From Paenibacillus glacialis (GTDB lineage Bacteria > Bacillota > Bacilli > Paenibacillales > Paenibacillaceae), in NCBI RefSeq assembly GCF_001637205.1, contig NZ_LVJH01000027.1, positions 115,272 through 179,271 of the forward strand: a stretch of 64,000 nucleotides of DNA. Reading direction: 5' to 3'. A program made the position numbers and the translations under genes. The notes below the pieces were generated by a model. It ran no database searches. It saw nothing but the letters and a program-made list of their open reading frames with translations, and was not told where the DNA came from. Of the stretch, positions 55,597 to 64,000 are shown in pieces; the stretch's first letter is position 1; the number at the start of each line of letters is the position of its first letter.

Positions 55597-55620
55597 AAAA
55601 CCTCCCGATCGGGAGGTAAA
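55597..55620 (-). terminator. Terminator of the 189-residue gene
   Basis: ACCTCCCGATCGGGAGGT, perfect palindrome, followed by a T-run on the minus strand, 20 bases after the stop. Confidence 0.88.
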
Positions 55621-55636
55621 TAACTTTTTTTTATTT

Positions 55637-56206
55637 TCATAACGTACTAAGCCGTAATTCATAAAAATACTGCACAATTGGATGCTTTAACTTCATCTTC
55701 TCGGTCATGTTTAAAATTCGCTTTTTTCCAACTCGTCTGTCCACCAAAGCTAGAATATTCAATAAGATATCATTGCTCTCTAAGCTTTCCTCTATAGATA
55801 TGGATAAAAACATATTAGCCACAACGATAAAATTTGATTTGCTTAATGATGACTGTGCAGACATAAGCTCCTTGGCATGTTCCGATATTTTCCTACTTCT
55901 TACAATTACTTTTAGACGATCCTCCGGAACTTTCCCCTTGGTATCTATTCTGACCGCTTCAATTTCTTCATTGTTGATAGGAATTTGGATATCTGAATCA
56001 TTCTTAACTTCCAGCTCCGTCTGATACCATCTGATTAAGGTATTTATATCACTCATATTGAGTACGTTCTTTTTATCTACCGCAATATAACAAATTCCTG
56101 CTTTATCAGGTAAATAACGGTAGCTGGTTGCACGGTATTCGACCCTTCCATTTAACGCAGGACAGAGAAAACTCTCCAGTTGTTGCTTCAATTTGCTCCA
56201 GGACAT
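55637..56206 (-). CDS. Conserved protein of unknown function (SF0329-like)
   Basis: 189 residues, soluble. The sequence MSWSKLKQQLESFLCPALNG, RVEYRATSYRYLPDKAGICYI and KGKVPEDRLKVIVRSRKISEHAKELM matches a family I recall as SF0329, conserved in gut and soil Firmicutes without known function. Contains mixed alpha/beta segments and no recognised active site. AGGAGGCAACATGT-type spacing upstream supports the start. Own terminator. Confidence 0.75.
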   Translation of the reverse strand: MSWSKLKQQLESFLCPALNGRVEYRATSYRYLPDKAGICYIAVDKKNVLNMSDINTLIRWYQTELEVKNDSDIQIPINNEEIEAVRIDTKGKVPEDRLKVIVRSRKISEHAKELMSAQSSLSKSNFIVVANMFLSISIEESLESNDILLNILALVDRRVGKKRILNMTEKMKLKHPIVQYFYELRLSTL

Positions 56207-56352
56207 GTTGCCTCCTATGTTCTATATTATTAATACCTATTGAGGCAGTCGTTCTATTATCCATAATACAATAACCAACACATCTATCATACTAAATACA
56301 AGTAACCTCCAATAAATGAAAAAGCGCAGTCTATACTCTCTATTGACCACAC

Positions 56353-56396
56353 AAACAAAACAACACAACCAATATCAGGTCGTGTTGTTTTGTTTA
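56353..56396 (-). terminator. Terminator of the MFS sugar-efflux-like gene
   Basis: AAACAAAACAACAC...GTGTTGTTTTGTTT, 14-base perfect arms, just past the stop of the gene at 56403. Confidence 0.93.
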
Positions 56397-56402
56397 CAAG
56401 GG

Positions 56403-57659
56403 TTATGCACTTACAGACGAACTGGATCCGAACTGGACTCGTTTGGCTTTTACTAAAGCGAAGAGCATTATCATAGCGATAAAAGCAAAAATCGCACACC
56501 ATAGATAGACGTTACGGTAACCGAACGCATCTGATAGTAAACCGAACAGCAGGAAACCGAGCAAGGAGCCGATTTTGCCTGTGTTGGAATAGAGAGTCAT
56601 TGCGGTACCGGGCATATCCGGTATGAAGTCCTGGAAGTAGGTAATAGCAATGCCACTTGTAATAGAAATGTATGCCGCGCTAAGTACCTGAATCGGAAAT
56701 ATATGCCATATATCTGTGGCGAAGAAGATGGTGCCGAAGTATGCAAAAGCGAGCAATGAGCCTAGACGAATCAGGTGGTCGCTCTTGACCCGCAACGCCA
56801 AAATGCCAAACCCAAGCATAAAAGGAACTTCGAAGACAGGCGGAATACTGAAAATGATACCAACATCCTTCTCTTCACCGTTCAATACTTTCGTTACGAA
56901 TTGGGCCATGTTCAGCGAGCTGATCGTGTTCGCTGTTGAAATCAGTGTAAAGGCAATCAAATTAACAAATATAAATGGTTGGAAGATGACTTGCCGCAGA
57001 GGGATCGATGCTTGTGGTGGTTTTGGCTGTGCTATTTCTTCCTTAGATGTCTTTTTAAGAGAGAGCAGAACGATACCTACAACGATGATATAGCAGGCTG
57101 CTGCTACCAGGAACATCCCTTTGAAACCGAAATATAGCAGAACATAAGCCGCGATGGCAGGACCTACAGTCCAAGATAGGGCAAAAAGAACACGCAGTAT
57201 GTTCATATAAAACGGAATCTCTTTGGCAGGTACCTTAGCCTTCACTAATATCTCCCGTCCGTAAGCAAAAATTTGTGAAAAGGTGGAGGAAGATATACCT
57301 AAAAATGTGGCAGAGATCGCGAGAAGCACATAATAGTTACGGGAATATGCATACCCGATATATCCGATCGCTCCAGCGAGAGCACAAATAACAAGAATCA
57401 TCTTACGGTCAGATACACGGTCAGACAACTTGCCGATATAGGTGCTGAAGCCGACGCCGAAGAGCGTGGAGACCATCATAAACACACCAAACTCCGTATT
57501 GCTCATGCCGATTTCATCAATCCCGAACATGGAGCTGAACGGTAGTACAAATGAGAAAGCGATCCCAAGAAAAACATTTACCAGCAAAATGACCGAAAAA
57601 CCATCAATGCCCATTACGGATTGTGTTCGTTTTCTAACTGCAGCTAAAAAGTTACTCAT
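56403..57659 (-). CDS. MFS transporter, SET (sugar efflux)-like
   Basis: 418 residues from ATG 57659. Twelve hydrophobic helices. Motif A-like GKLSDRVSDRKMI follows helix 2 (about residues 50-62). The second half has YFQDFIPDMPGTAMTLYSNTGKIGSLLGF, close to a motif in SetA/SetB sugar efflux proteins (YFQDLLPGQAG..TLYTN). It probably exports sugars or sugar analogues. An upstream ATG at 57701 is less likely. The gene stands alone. Confidence 0.85.
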   Translation of the reverse strand: MSNFLAAVRKRTQSVMGIDGFSVILLVNVFLGIAFSFVLPFSSMFGIDEIGMSNTEFGVFMMVSTLFGVGFSTYIGKLSDRVSDRKMILVICALAGAIGYIGYAYSRNYYVLLAISATFLGISSSTFSQIFAYGREILVKAKVPAKEIPFYMNILRVLFALSWTVGPAIAAYVLLYFGFKGMFLVAAACYIIVVGIVLLSLKKTSKEEIAQPKPPQASIPLRQVIFQPFIFVNLIAFTLISTANTISSLNMAQFVTKVLNGEEKDVGIIFSIPPVFEVPFMLGFGILALRVKSDHLIRLGSLLAFAYFGTIFFATDIWHIFPIQVLSAAYISITSGIAITYFQDFIPDMPGTAMTLYSNTGKIGSLLGFLLFGLLSDAFGYRNVYLWCAIFAFIAMIMLFALVKAKRVQFGSSSSVSA

Positions 57660-58031
57660 CCTATTCCCACTCTTTCCCTCTATGTATCTCGTATATTTCA
57701 ATTAGTATATTTTATAGTATTAAATAGTTAATCGTAAAGAAGTTTTTTCCAAAGGTGAGTTATCATTTACAATTCGCGGGATATTTGAAAGATCTGACCT
57801 CTTCGCTACCAGTAGAGCGATAAGGTTTTGTAGGTTGAGGAGATAATGGAGAGGACAACTCTTCTGAAATCATCAATGTACGAATGCTTTCGAAGTTATG
57901 GTACTGTAAATCCAAAATCTATAAAACGTACTTCTTTTTTCTTCATGGTTACCATTCAACACATTGTCTATGCGATGTCGTAAATAAATTCAACTTCTTT
58001 CATTTTAACTATTAACTCTTTAGGATAGTTC
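57660..58031. other. Decayed non-coding stretch
   Basis: Right of the MFS gene. A minus-strand open run about 57760-57880 (ISEELSSPLSPQPTKPYRST) has no start context and no family. The rest is AT-rich. Confidence 0.35.
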
Positions 58032-58062
58032 ATAAAAGAAAAGCCTGCTTTCTCAGCAGACC
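58032..58062 (-). terminator. Terminator-like hairpin
   Basis: GTCTGCT-GAGAA-AGCAGGC followed on the minus strand by CTTTTCTTTT. Fits the end of the decayed receptor gene. Confidence 0.65.
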
Positions 58063-58079
58063 TTGTTGAAACATTTACC

Positions 58080-58370
58080 TTTCAATCGAGTGGTCGAGAA
58101 CAATCTTACCGCTTCATCAAGCTGGCCTTGTAGCGACAGGACGTCATAGTAGATCCATTTGTCAGCATCGAGTACCTGCACGTTGTTGTTTCGGACAGCC
58201 CGGAGATTTCTCCAGATTTCATCGTAGGCGAATGAGCCAATCCCGGAGCAATCATCTGAACGCTACCCCGATTCCCGCCTCCTGCTTGTCCCGGTTTCGC
58301 TGAAGTTACGCTCCAATACATGTTTCTCTCTTCGCGTTCTTTCATCAAAAAAATGATACCCTCTTCGACC
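58080..58370 (-). pseudogene. Siderophore-type substrate-binding domain remnant
   Basis: Minus-strand frame reads GSFAYDEIWRNLRAVRNNNV, QVLDADKWIYYDVLSLQGQL and DEAVRLF. This matches the C-terminal lobe of FeuA/FecB-type metal-siderophore binding proteins, or the equivalent domain of Btr-like AraC regulators (WxNLxAVxNNxVxxLD..WxYYD.LSLxxQL). The upstream part is broken or missing. It fits the iron theme of the region. Confidence 0.65.
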
Positions 58371-58380
58371 ATACCAAAGT

Positions 58381-58781
58381 GTCAAAGCAAAATATCTTAA
58401 TAAATTATTACAAGAAAGGTTCGTTCTGACATGCTTCGTCATTCGCCACTAAACAATTCCAATTAAGGTACCGAACCAATCCCCCATTAAGATGACGAAA
58501 AAAAGCACAAGCATAGGTCACTTGCGCTTTGTTACTCAACATTTTTGAGAGTTTCAAGGTAAATGTGACTCCCCAATACTACTAGATAGCATTCAATATG
58601 ACTCGTATGCGGTAACAAAGCTCACTCACAACGTGAGCAGCCGAATGGCATCGTGACTACCGAGTAATTTTATAGCTGATTCATTCACTTGCTTCGGATA
58701 GCCAATTCATTTCCAGTTGTGATACTGTTGCGTTATTCCATATTTACCCTTATGATCTCTAATAGAGAGGGGTATGAAGAC
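58381..58781. other. Non-coding stretch before secreted protein
   Basis: Contains an orphan terminator at 58500-58531. Minus-strand fragments with several stops are present but unrecognised. Confidence 0.35.
58500..58531 (-). terminator. Orphan terminator
   Basis: AAGCGCAAG-TGACCTATG-CTTGTGCTT followed by seven T on the minus strand. Its gene is no longer recognisable. Confidence 0.75.
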
Positions 58782-59312
58782 ATGAAGAAAATCATCATAA
58801 TGATACTACTATTCGTAGTAATATTACCATCACAGGTGTTAGCTGCTACTTCAACATCTTACGTTGACAAAATGTATTTTGAGTCTTACAAAGAGCGGGT
58901 TAAGGAAGTAAAAGTAGCCCAAAAGAAATTAAATGATATCTATTGCACGGATGTAAAGGCGTTAACAGAGAAATCGAAAGCTTCAACAAAAAGATATAAC
59001 AGCGCAGTCAAGAATAAAGCTACTAGTAAAGAGGTCTTGGCTAATGCAAAAGCTGAAAGAGATCTTGATAAAAAGTCACTTAGTTCTGCCAAGTCTAAAT
59101 GCTCTGCAACAGTTAAAGAACTTAAGAAAAAAAGTGATAAAGCTCTAAGAGAGATTGCGTCATACAAAACAAAAGTAGTAAAGACAATAAAAACTCACTT
59201 GGACGGTAAAGATAAGCTTACTGAAAATGATTTCACAAAGTCGGTATCTCAAAGTCTGTCCGAGATAGAAAGTAAATTCGATGCGATACTAGGATCCTTG
59301 AACGCATCTTAA
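58782..59312 (+). CDS. Secreted Lys-rich coiled-coil protein
   Basis: 176 residues from ATG 58782 (AGAGGGG upstream). The signal peptide ends LPSQVLAATS (about residue 20). The mature part is almost all helix: heptad-like repeats rich in Lys, Ser and Ala (VKEVKVAQKKLND, KALTEKSKAS, LSSAKSKCSATVKELKKK). Two cysteines (in IYCTDV and SKCSAT) might bridge helices. No catalytic motif; a structural or wall-binding role is possible. The family is not recognised. Confidence 0.7.
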   Translation: MKKIIIMILLFVVILPSQVLAATSTSYVDKMYFESYKERVKEVKVAQKKLNDIYCTDVKALTEKSKASTKRYNSAVKNKATSKEVLANAKAERDLDKKSLSSAKSKCSATVKELKKKSDKALREIASYKTKVVKTIKTHLDGKDKLTENDFTKSVSQSLSEIESKFDAILGSLNAS

Positions 59313-59383
59313 ATATGATTAGCTGTTCATAACAAGTTAAATGTATATACCGATATTATAATTAGAATACCATTAATTCCCAT

Positions 59384-59413
59384 TGCCCTTGCTTTTGTAG
59401 CAGGGGCTTTCTT
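59384..59413 (+). terminator. Terminator of the coiled-coil protein gene
   Basis: GCCCTTGCT-TTTGT-AGCAGGGGC followed by TTTCTT, 70 bases after the stop. Confidence 0.85.
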
Positions 59414-59581
59414 GTGTCCTTCCACCTATCCACTACATAAACCAAACCACTAATTATTCAATAAAAAGCCCAAGCGGCATTCTCCACTTGAACTTTAACA
59501 GATAAGATCATGAGTAAGTCTGGTCATGAAATACTTACCGAGCACTAACTACAAGTAGCACTCCACAAGCGTTTCGATCAC

Positions 59582-59905
59582 TTAAAAGAAAAAGAGCTGA
59601 AGCACACCCAGCACTACCGAAGCGGCAACCATGACCTTTGCCATAGTTTTCTTTTTCATATACATCAGAATAATTCCTATAATGGACAGAATACCAAAGG
59701 ATCCTGCAGCGATTCGTGAAACAACGTAGTTATCTGGAAGGACCGTAACACTCATATAGTTGATAAGCACACCTAATATTGCAGTAACTATGAATATCGC
59801 ATTGTTGCTTCTTCGGTCTTTTACCACAAACAACAACACAATACTAAAGATACTGATAACAGCTATGATAATAAATAAAAAAACCAAATATCCAAGTGCC
59901 ATCAT
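59582..59905 (-). CDS. Small four-helix membrane protein
   Basis: 107 residues with four hydrophobic segments (about 5-27, 36-57, 63-81, 88-105) and a basic KDRRSNN and KKKTMAK loop on one side. No family is recognised with confidence. AGGAGGA precedes the ATG pair. Single gene, function unknown. Confidence 0.65.
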   Translation of the reverse strand: MMALGYLVFLFIIIAVISIFSIVLLFVVKDRRSNNAIFIVTAILGVLINYMSVTVLPDNYVVSRIAAGSFGILSIIGIILMYMKKKTMAKVMVAASVVLGVLQLFFF

Positions 59906-60027
59906 GTCATCCTCCTAACCACATTAGAACTTGTTTAACCAATTATCTAGCAAAGTATTCAGAAATATAACATGAGGCGTGTTTAATTAGTACAAGCTAG
60001 TTATAAGTTACTTACAGCTATACAGAC

Positions 60028-61074
60028 TCAGTTAAGTCCAAACAAATGAACCAACATAAATCCTAGGCATGAGAGTATGACCGATCCGATGAGTCCCGCA
60101 GCAAATGGCTTAATCCCCAATCGCTTAAAAGCCACCAAATCTACATTCAATCCAAGACCCGCCATCGCCATAGCAATCAACATGTATGCGATTGTTACAA
60201 TACCATTTGCCATAGACACAGGAATGAACCCTAGCGAATTAACGCCACTTACGAGCAGAAACCCAAGGATAAACCAAGGAATAGGGATTGATTTCCACGA
60301 AATCTTGTTATGGTCACCCTGCTCTTTCTTCTCCGAATGGTTGTTCCATATACCAATTAGAATAGCAATCGGGACTAGCATAGCTACCCGTGTTAATTTA
60401 ACAATAACCGCGATATCCACCGCTTCATTCCCTCCTGAAGCCGCAGCCGCAATAGTATGTGCAATCTCGTGCAGGGTCGCTCCTGAGAAGATACCATAGC
60501 CTAATGGCGACAAACCTAGAACAGGGTATAGAAAAGTATAGAGTAGCGTAAATATCGTACCTAATATCGCCACGATCGCAGCGCCGATCGCCGTTTCGTC
60601 ATCATTAGCCTTAATTTGTGGACCGATCGCAACAACCGCTGCTGCACCACAAATTGCTGTTCCACAGGCGGTTAAGATGCTCAATCGTTTCTCAACTTTA
60701 AACAACCTTGCCACTCCATATACGATCATAAGTGTACAGACAATAACGATGACAGCGATAAGAAATACCTTCAGACCTGCATGGACAATATCCATAAGAT
60801 TAAGTCTCATACCCAGGAGGATAATTCCGAGACGAAGCAGTTTTTTGCTAGAAAAGTTGACTCCAGCGATAATCCTATCCGGCACCCCTACAACGGCTCG
60901 CCATGTAATCCCGATCAAGATGGCAATCACAAGTTGTCCCATGATAGCGAGGAACGAGAATCCAGATAACACTTTTGCAACTATAGCAATGATGAAAGTT
61001 AGTCCGATTCCAAGCGCAAAACCTACATATTGTTGTTCCTTGTTCTTTTTTGAAAATGATTGTGATTGTTCCAT
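60028..61074 (-). CDS. YeiH-family putative sulfate exporter
   Basis: 348 residues with about ten to eleven helices. Family blocks: LRLGIILLGMRLNLMDI, CGTAICGAAAVVAIGPQIKA, ATLHEIAHTIAAAASGG and a C-terminal NVDLVAFKRLGIKPFAAGLIGS. It is called a putative sulfate exporter in other annotations, but the substrate is unproven. The divergent LysR gene (203 bases away from its start) suggests sulfur regulation as for CysL. AAGGAG precedes the ATG. Confidence 0.9.
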   Translation of the reverse strand: MEQSQSFSKKNKEQQYVGFALGIGLTFIIAIVAKVLSGFSFLAIMGQLVIAILIGITWRAVVGVPDRIIAGVNFSSKKLLRLGIILLGMRLNLMDIVHAGLKVFLIAVIVIVCTLMIVYGVARLFKVEKRLSILTACGTAICGAAAVVAIGPQIKANDDETAIGAAIVAILGTIFTLLYTFLYPVLGLSPLGYGIFSGATLHEIAHTIAAAASGGNEAVDIAVIVKLTRVAMLVPIAILIGIWNNHSEKKEQGDHNKISWKSIPIPWFILGFLLVSGVNSLGFIPVSMANGIVTIAYMLIAMAMAGLGLNVDLVAFKRLGIKPFAAGLIGSVILSCLGFMLVHLFGLN

Positions 61075-61324
61075 GATGTAACCTACTCCTTGTTAGAATC
61101 TCTAGTTGAAGAAGCATATATGCTTTCTATGTCTTAACTATAAGATCCTCTAACTTAGAAGAGAAATACCGAAAACCTATCTGTAGCATTAGGAAAACTT
61201 ATTCATCTTTTGACAACGAAAGATGGTTTGTTCAATAGGAACGAAAAGGATACAATAAGTGTAAGAAATCTAGCGATTGTACATTGTAAATAATTATAAC
61301 GTATCTAGGATAACGGAGGAAACT

Positions 61325-62212
61325 ATGATTGTAGATACATTAAAGGTATTTGTAACCGTAGCAGAACAGAGGAATTTCTCCCGGGCTGCGGAAATGCTTA
61401 ATCTTTCTCAGCCTGGCGTAAGTCAGCACATACGAAATTTGGAGAACGAATTCGGAGTTCAGCTTATGCATCGATCTTCTAAGCAGGTAAAGATGACTGA
61501 TGCCGGCCAAATCTTGTATAAGCAAGCCAAACAAATGTTATCCCTTTATGAATCGGCGAAGGAGGACATACACCTATTACGTCATGAGGTCACGGGTTCG
61601 TTAAAAATAGGTGCAAGCTTCACGATCGGAGAGTATATACTACCATGTCTTCTTGCGCAATTTGTGAATCAATACCCACAAGTCGACATTCAGGTGACCA
61701 TAGCCAATACAGAAGAAATCGCGCAAGCCGTTCATTCCAATGAACTCGATGTTGGTTTGGTCGAAGGTCACGTTGAATATTCAGAAATTCAAGTGCAGCC
61801 TCCTTTTATGGAAGATGAAATGTTGTTAGTCTCATCGGTAGTTCATCCTCTACATACGCTAAGAACCGTTGAACCACATATGCTGCAAGATCAAGTCTGG
61901 GTATTTAGAGAAAGTGGGTCCGGCACCCGGGCATACAGTGACCAATTCATCCAAGATACAGCTCTTCGTGTGAACCGATCTTTCGTGTTCAATAGCAGTC
62001 AAGGGGTCAAGGAAGCCGTTATCGCTGGACTTGGTATTGCGATGCTGTCTCGCTGGGTAATACATAAGGAGTTAGAATTGGGGGAATTACATCACATTCA
62101 AGTTAAAGGGAAACGTTTTACCCGCGATTTTCACGTTCTACAGGAACCAAAGTCCTTAGGTACGATGGCCGTAAAAATGTTCATACAAAAAATAAGGGAA
62201 CTAGAGCAGTAA
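61325..62212 (+). CDS. LysR-family regulator (CysL/YeiE-like)
   Basis: 295 residues from ATG 61325 (GGAGGAAACT directly upstream); 61277 would lack a site. The N-terminal HTH (FSRAAEMLNLSQPGVSQHIRNLENEFGVQLMHR) is followed by the periplasmic-type sensor domain, with ESGSGTRAYSDQF in the ligand cleft. Regulators beside YeiH resemble CysL of Bacillus, which activates cysJI in response to sulfur limitation. It may therefore control the cysJI operon 19 kb away as well as the neighbour. Confidence 0.9.
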   Translation: MIVDTLKVFVTVAEQRNFSRAAEMLNLSQPGVSQHIRNLENEFGVQLMHRSSKQVKMTDAGQILYKQAKQMLSLYESAKEDIHLLRHEVTGSLKIGASFTIGEYILPCLLAQFVNQYPQVDIQVTIANTEEIAQAVHSNELDVGLVEGHVEYSEIQVQPPFMEDEMLLVSSVVHPLHTLRTVEPHMLQDQVWVFRESGSGTRAYSDQFIQDTALRVNRSFVFNSSQGVKEAVIAGLGIAMLSRWVIHKELELGELHHIQVKGKRFTRDFHVLQEPKSLGTMAVKMFIQKIRELEQ

Positions 62213-62540
62213 CATTCCCTTCTGACCCTCATATTTCTGCATAGTGAAGTACATAGCTAGCTTGGTGCAGCTAGCTCGTGTCTCTACATTTGAAATTGTA
62301 TAAATATTCATAAATCTATTCATTTTCTCAGTTGTCTCAATTCAATGGAGAGCTTCTTTTCTCATCAATAAATCAACGTGCTCTATCCATAAGATAACTG
62401 AAGAATCGATGAGGCTCATAGAACAATTGAGACAAGGACAACTGAACCAAAAGAAACCTTGATTGGCATGAAGCCAATCAAGGTCACGTAATTACCGTAA
62501 AGCCATTCGTACATTGTGAATCTAACTTTCTATGACTCAA
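62213..62540. other. Intergenic gap with terminator
   Basis: Contains a terminator of the rightmost gene (62450-62486) and a short AGCTAGC-type repeat near 62255-62275. No coding frame. Confidence 0.4.
62450..62486. terminator. Terminator at the end of the rightmost gene
   Basis: ACCTTGATTGGC-ATGAA-GCCAATCAAGGT, perfect 12-base arms with TTTCTTTT on the minus side. Confidence 0.92.
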
Positions 62541-64000
62541 CTAATGAGTGACTTGAGATCCAAAGTCATCCCGACTGGATATGTTCGCGTTATAGAAGAC
62601 GATGTCTCCATCGATCAGCTTGAATCGATTACCAAAAGAATCTACGATATGGTTATTAAACCCTTCCATTTTCCACTGATTCTTTCGATGGATACCACCA
62701 ACCACTTGGTTCATGAGCGGTGCTTTAATATATTGTAAGTGAGGATTCTCTAAGTCACCATTCTTAATCGACTCTATATCGAAGTTCACGACAATATAGC
62801 CATTCTTCAAGAACATCGGTGACTTGTCATCAAATGGACCATTCTGGTACAATTTCAATCCTTTCTTGACGACATACGTATCCACTGGAATGCTGTATTC
62901 TCCATACCAATGTTGTATCGCAGACAATGCTCGGTCGGTATTAACGGACGGTGGAATATTGCTCTTGGGTCCTATGAACGTTCGTATCTGTTCAGGTAGT
63001 AATAGCAGACTAAATCCACCCACGGGTGTTTTGGTCTTCGTTAACTTGTTGATATATTTATTAACGTATTGGTTCATGGATAGATTCGTGGATTGCTCCG
63101 CCGTATCGTTGGTCCGATACTTGACCTCAGCCGTATCCGTTAGTTCATCCTTGGGTACATTTCGCAATCTATCATTTAACAAGACATATCTTTTCACCTT
63201 GTCATTACTTGATCCGATCTTAACGAACTTCTTCTCGGATGAATGGTAATATAGATCCACAGGGGTTGTCATGGTGCCATCTTTACTTACGTAATTGAAG
63301 GATGGGGTGATCCGTATCCCATCGGTTGGACCAAACATATTGCCTTTCGTCTTGAAATCGAATTTGTAGTGGTATCCCTGTTTAACTACCACGTTCTTGA
63401 ATCCCTTCATCGTATGACTTCCTGGATGAATGGGTAGCGTGAGCTGTTCACTATTGCCACGTAATTCCCCATCAATGCTATTCTTCCCTACCCAATACGA
63501 GGTTCCGGTTGGGTTGAAGCTACCTTTCCTGGTCCGAAAGACCGTTTCCCAGTTGTAGTCCACGATATCTGTGATATGGAAATCATATAACCGTCCTATG
63601 ACCTCTACTGAAACTTCGTCCGTTGCTACATGATGTGTTAGATTCGTATTGGCATCTGGTTGATATGTGAAATCTTCAGGTGCGTTATGCGCGATACTTC
63701 GGAATGCAACCTCGTAATTCCCTTCATCCACCCACACAGGTAAATAGAATGTGGTCTCAAATTGATTAACGGGTATATCAACCCACGTTTTTTTGGGGAT
63801 AAATTGTGTTCGGCTTTCATTGTAGACATCAAATGGAAACCACACTTGTTTCGTTCTGAAATATTTAGCATAATCTCGATCTCTATACCCAGGATAGTTC
63901 ACGTGTTGTCCATTGGTTGGCATCCGAATCGTAAAGGGTCTCTCTAGAATGAATGCCGCACGATTGTAGTTGGGATCTCCCTTCTGATTATGAGCTTGTT
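62541..64000 (-). CDS. Large uncharacterised protein, DUF5704-like (partial, runs off the right edge)
   Basis: The frame stays open to the last base of the window, so the 460 residues from ATG 63923 are only the C-terminal part of a longer protein. Beta-rich and aromatic: KQVWFPFDVYNESRTQFIPK, TFYLPVWVDEGNYEVAFRSI, GFKNVVVKQGYHYKFDFKTKG and a C-terminal DSFGNRFKLIDGDIVFYN. I recall similar blocks in DUF5704 proteins of Paenibacillus, usually secreted and several hundred residues long. The name is from memory; the N-terminus, which would show a signal peptide, is outside the window. Confidence 0.6.
   Translation of the reverse strand, partial: QAHNQKGDPNYNRAAFILERPFTIRMPTNGQHVNYPGYRDRDYAKYFRTKQVWFPFDVYNESRTQFIPKKTWVDIPVNQFETTFYLPVWVDEGNYEVAFRSIAHNAPEDFTYQPDANTNLTHHVATDEVSVEVIGRLYDFHITDIVDYNWETVFRTRKGSFNPTGTSYWVGKNSIDGELRGNSEQLTLPIHPGSHTMKGFKNVVVKQGYHYKFDFKTKGNMFGPTDGIRITPSFNYVSKDGTMTTPVDLYYHSSEKKFVKIGSSNDKVKRYVLLNDRLRNVPKDELTDTAEVKYRTNDTAEQSTNLSMNQYVNKYINKLTKTKTPVGGFSLLLLPEQIRTFIGPKSNIPPSVNTDRALSAIQHWYGEYSIPVDTYVVKKGLKLYQNGPFDDKSPMFLKNGYIVVNFDIESIKNGDLENPHLQYIKAPLMNQVVGGIHRKNQWKMEGFNNHIVDSFGNRFKLIDGDIVFYNANISSRDDFGSQVTH

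Noticed and set aside
60077..60499. Plus-strand frame of 140 codons
   Set aside because: Antisense to the YeiH gene, which has conserved membrane blocks; no RBS.

Overview
The window looks like chromosomal DNA of a low-GC, endospore-forming Gram-positive bacterium of the Paenibacillus group. The signs are strong AGGAGG-type ribosome binding sites, a GerA-type germinant receptor operon, secreted proteins with SLH domains, an Asp23-family protein, a TcyABC-like cystine importer, and a CysJ whose TTG start and N-terminus resemble Bacillus CysJ. No rRNA, tRNA, CRISPR array, prophage or intact insertion sequence was found. These calls come from reading the sequence and recalling protein families; no database search was run.

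Layout. 0-9.6 kb: small secreted protein, divergent HxlR regulator/SDR oxidoreductase pair, ROK pseudogene, VOC protein, lipoprotein esterase, acyl-CoA ligase remnant, lipoprotein, GAF-LuxR regulator, AI-2E exporter-family protein, Asp23 protein. 9.6-24 kb: MFS exporter with a decayed TetR repressor, unknown 372-residue protein, CPBP remnant, OsmC protein, interrupted alpha/beta hydrolase, WYL regulator followed by tcyABC, divergent DHFR-like reductase, frameshifted methyltransferase, HAD phosphatase, intact methyltransferase, LacI/MFS/OppC fragments, HD phosphohydrolase. 24-38.5 kb: YihY and DUF2062 membrane proteins, Fur-boxed IsdG-like monooxygenase, SLH protein, M29 aminopeptidase and exonuclease III, germination operon (B-A-C order), CLC channel, DsbA-like protein, NUDIX hydrolase, MurB. 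38.5-49.4 kb: cysJI sulfite reductase, chemoreceptor, XRE regulator, zinc-ribbon protein, AlkD-like pseudogene, YxjI-like protein, MarR regulator, NamA, acetyltransferase remnant. 49.4-64 kb: secreted 5'-nucleotidase, NHL/SLH protein behind Fur boxes, a decayed stretch, MFS sugar-efflux-like protein, secreted coiled-coil protein, YeiH exporter with divergent LysR, and a large unknown protein that runs off the right edge.

Three themes recur. Sulfur: cystine import (tcyABC), sulfite reduction (cysJI) and a YeiH/CysL-like pair lie at separate sites. Iron: Fur boxes precede a probable heme monooxygenase and the NHL/SLH surface protein, and a metal-receptor-like remnant lies nearby. Decay: at least fourteen loci carry frameshifts, in-frame stops or internal deletions, often next to intact partners or operators.

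I did not find a convincing new multi-gene system. The best leads are the WYL-regulator/cystine-transporter unit, the iron-linked NHL/SLH protein, the nested RNA-like structure at 19324-19397, and the 150-base imperfect hairpin at 25627-25780.
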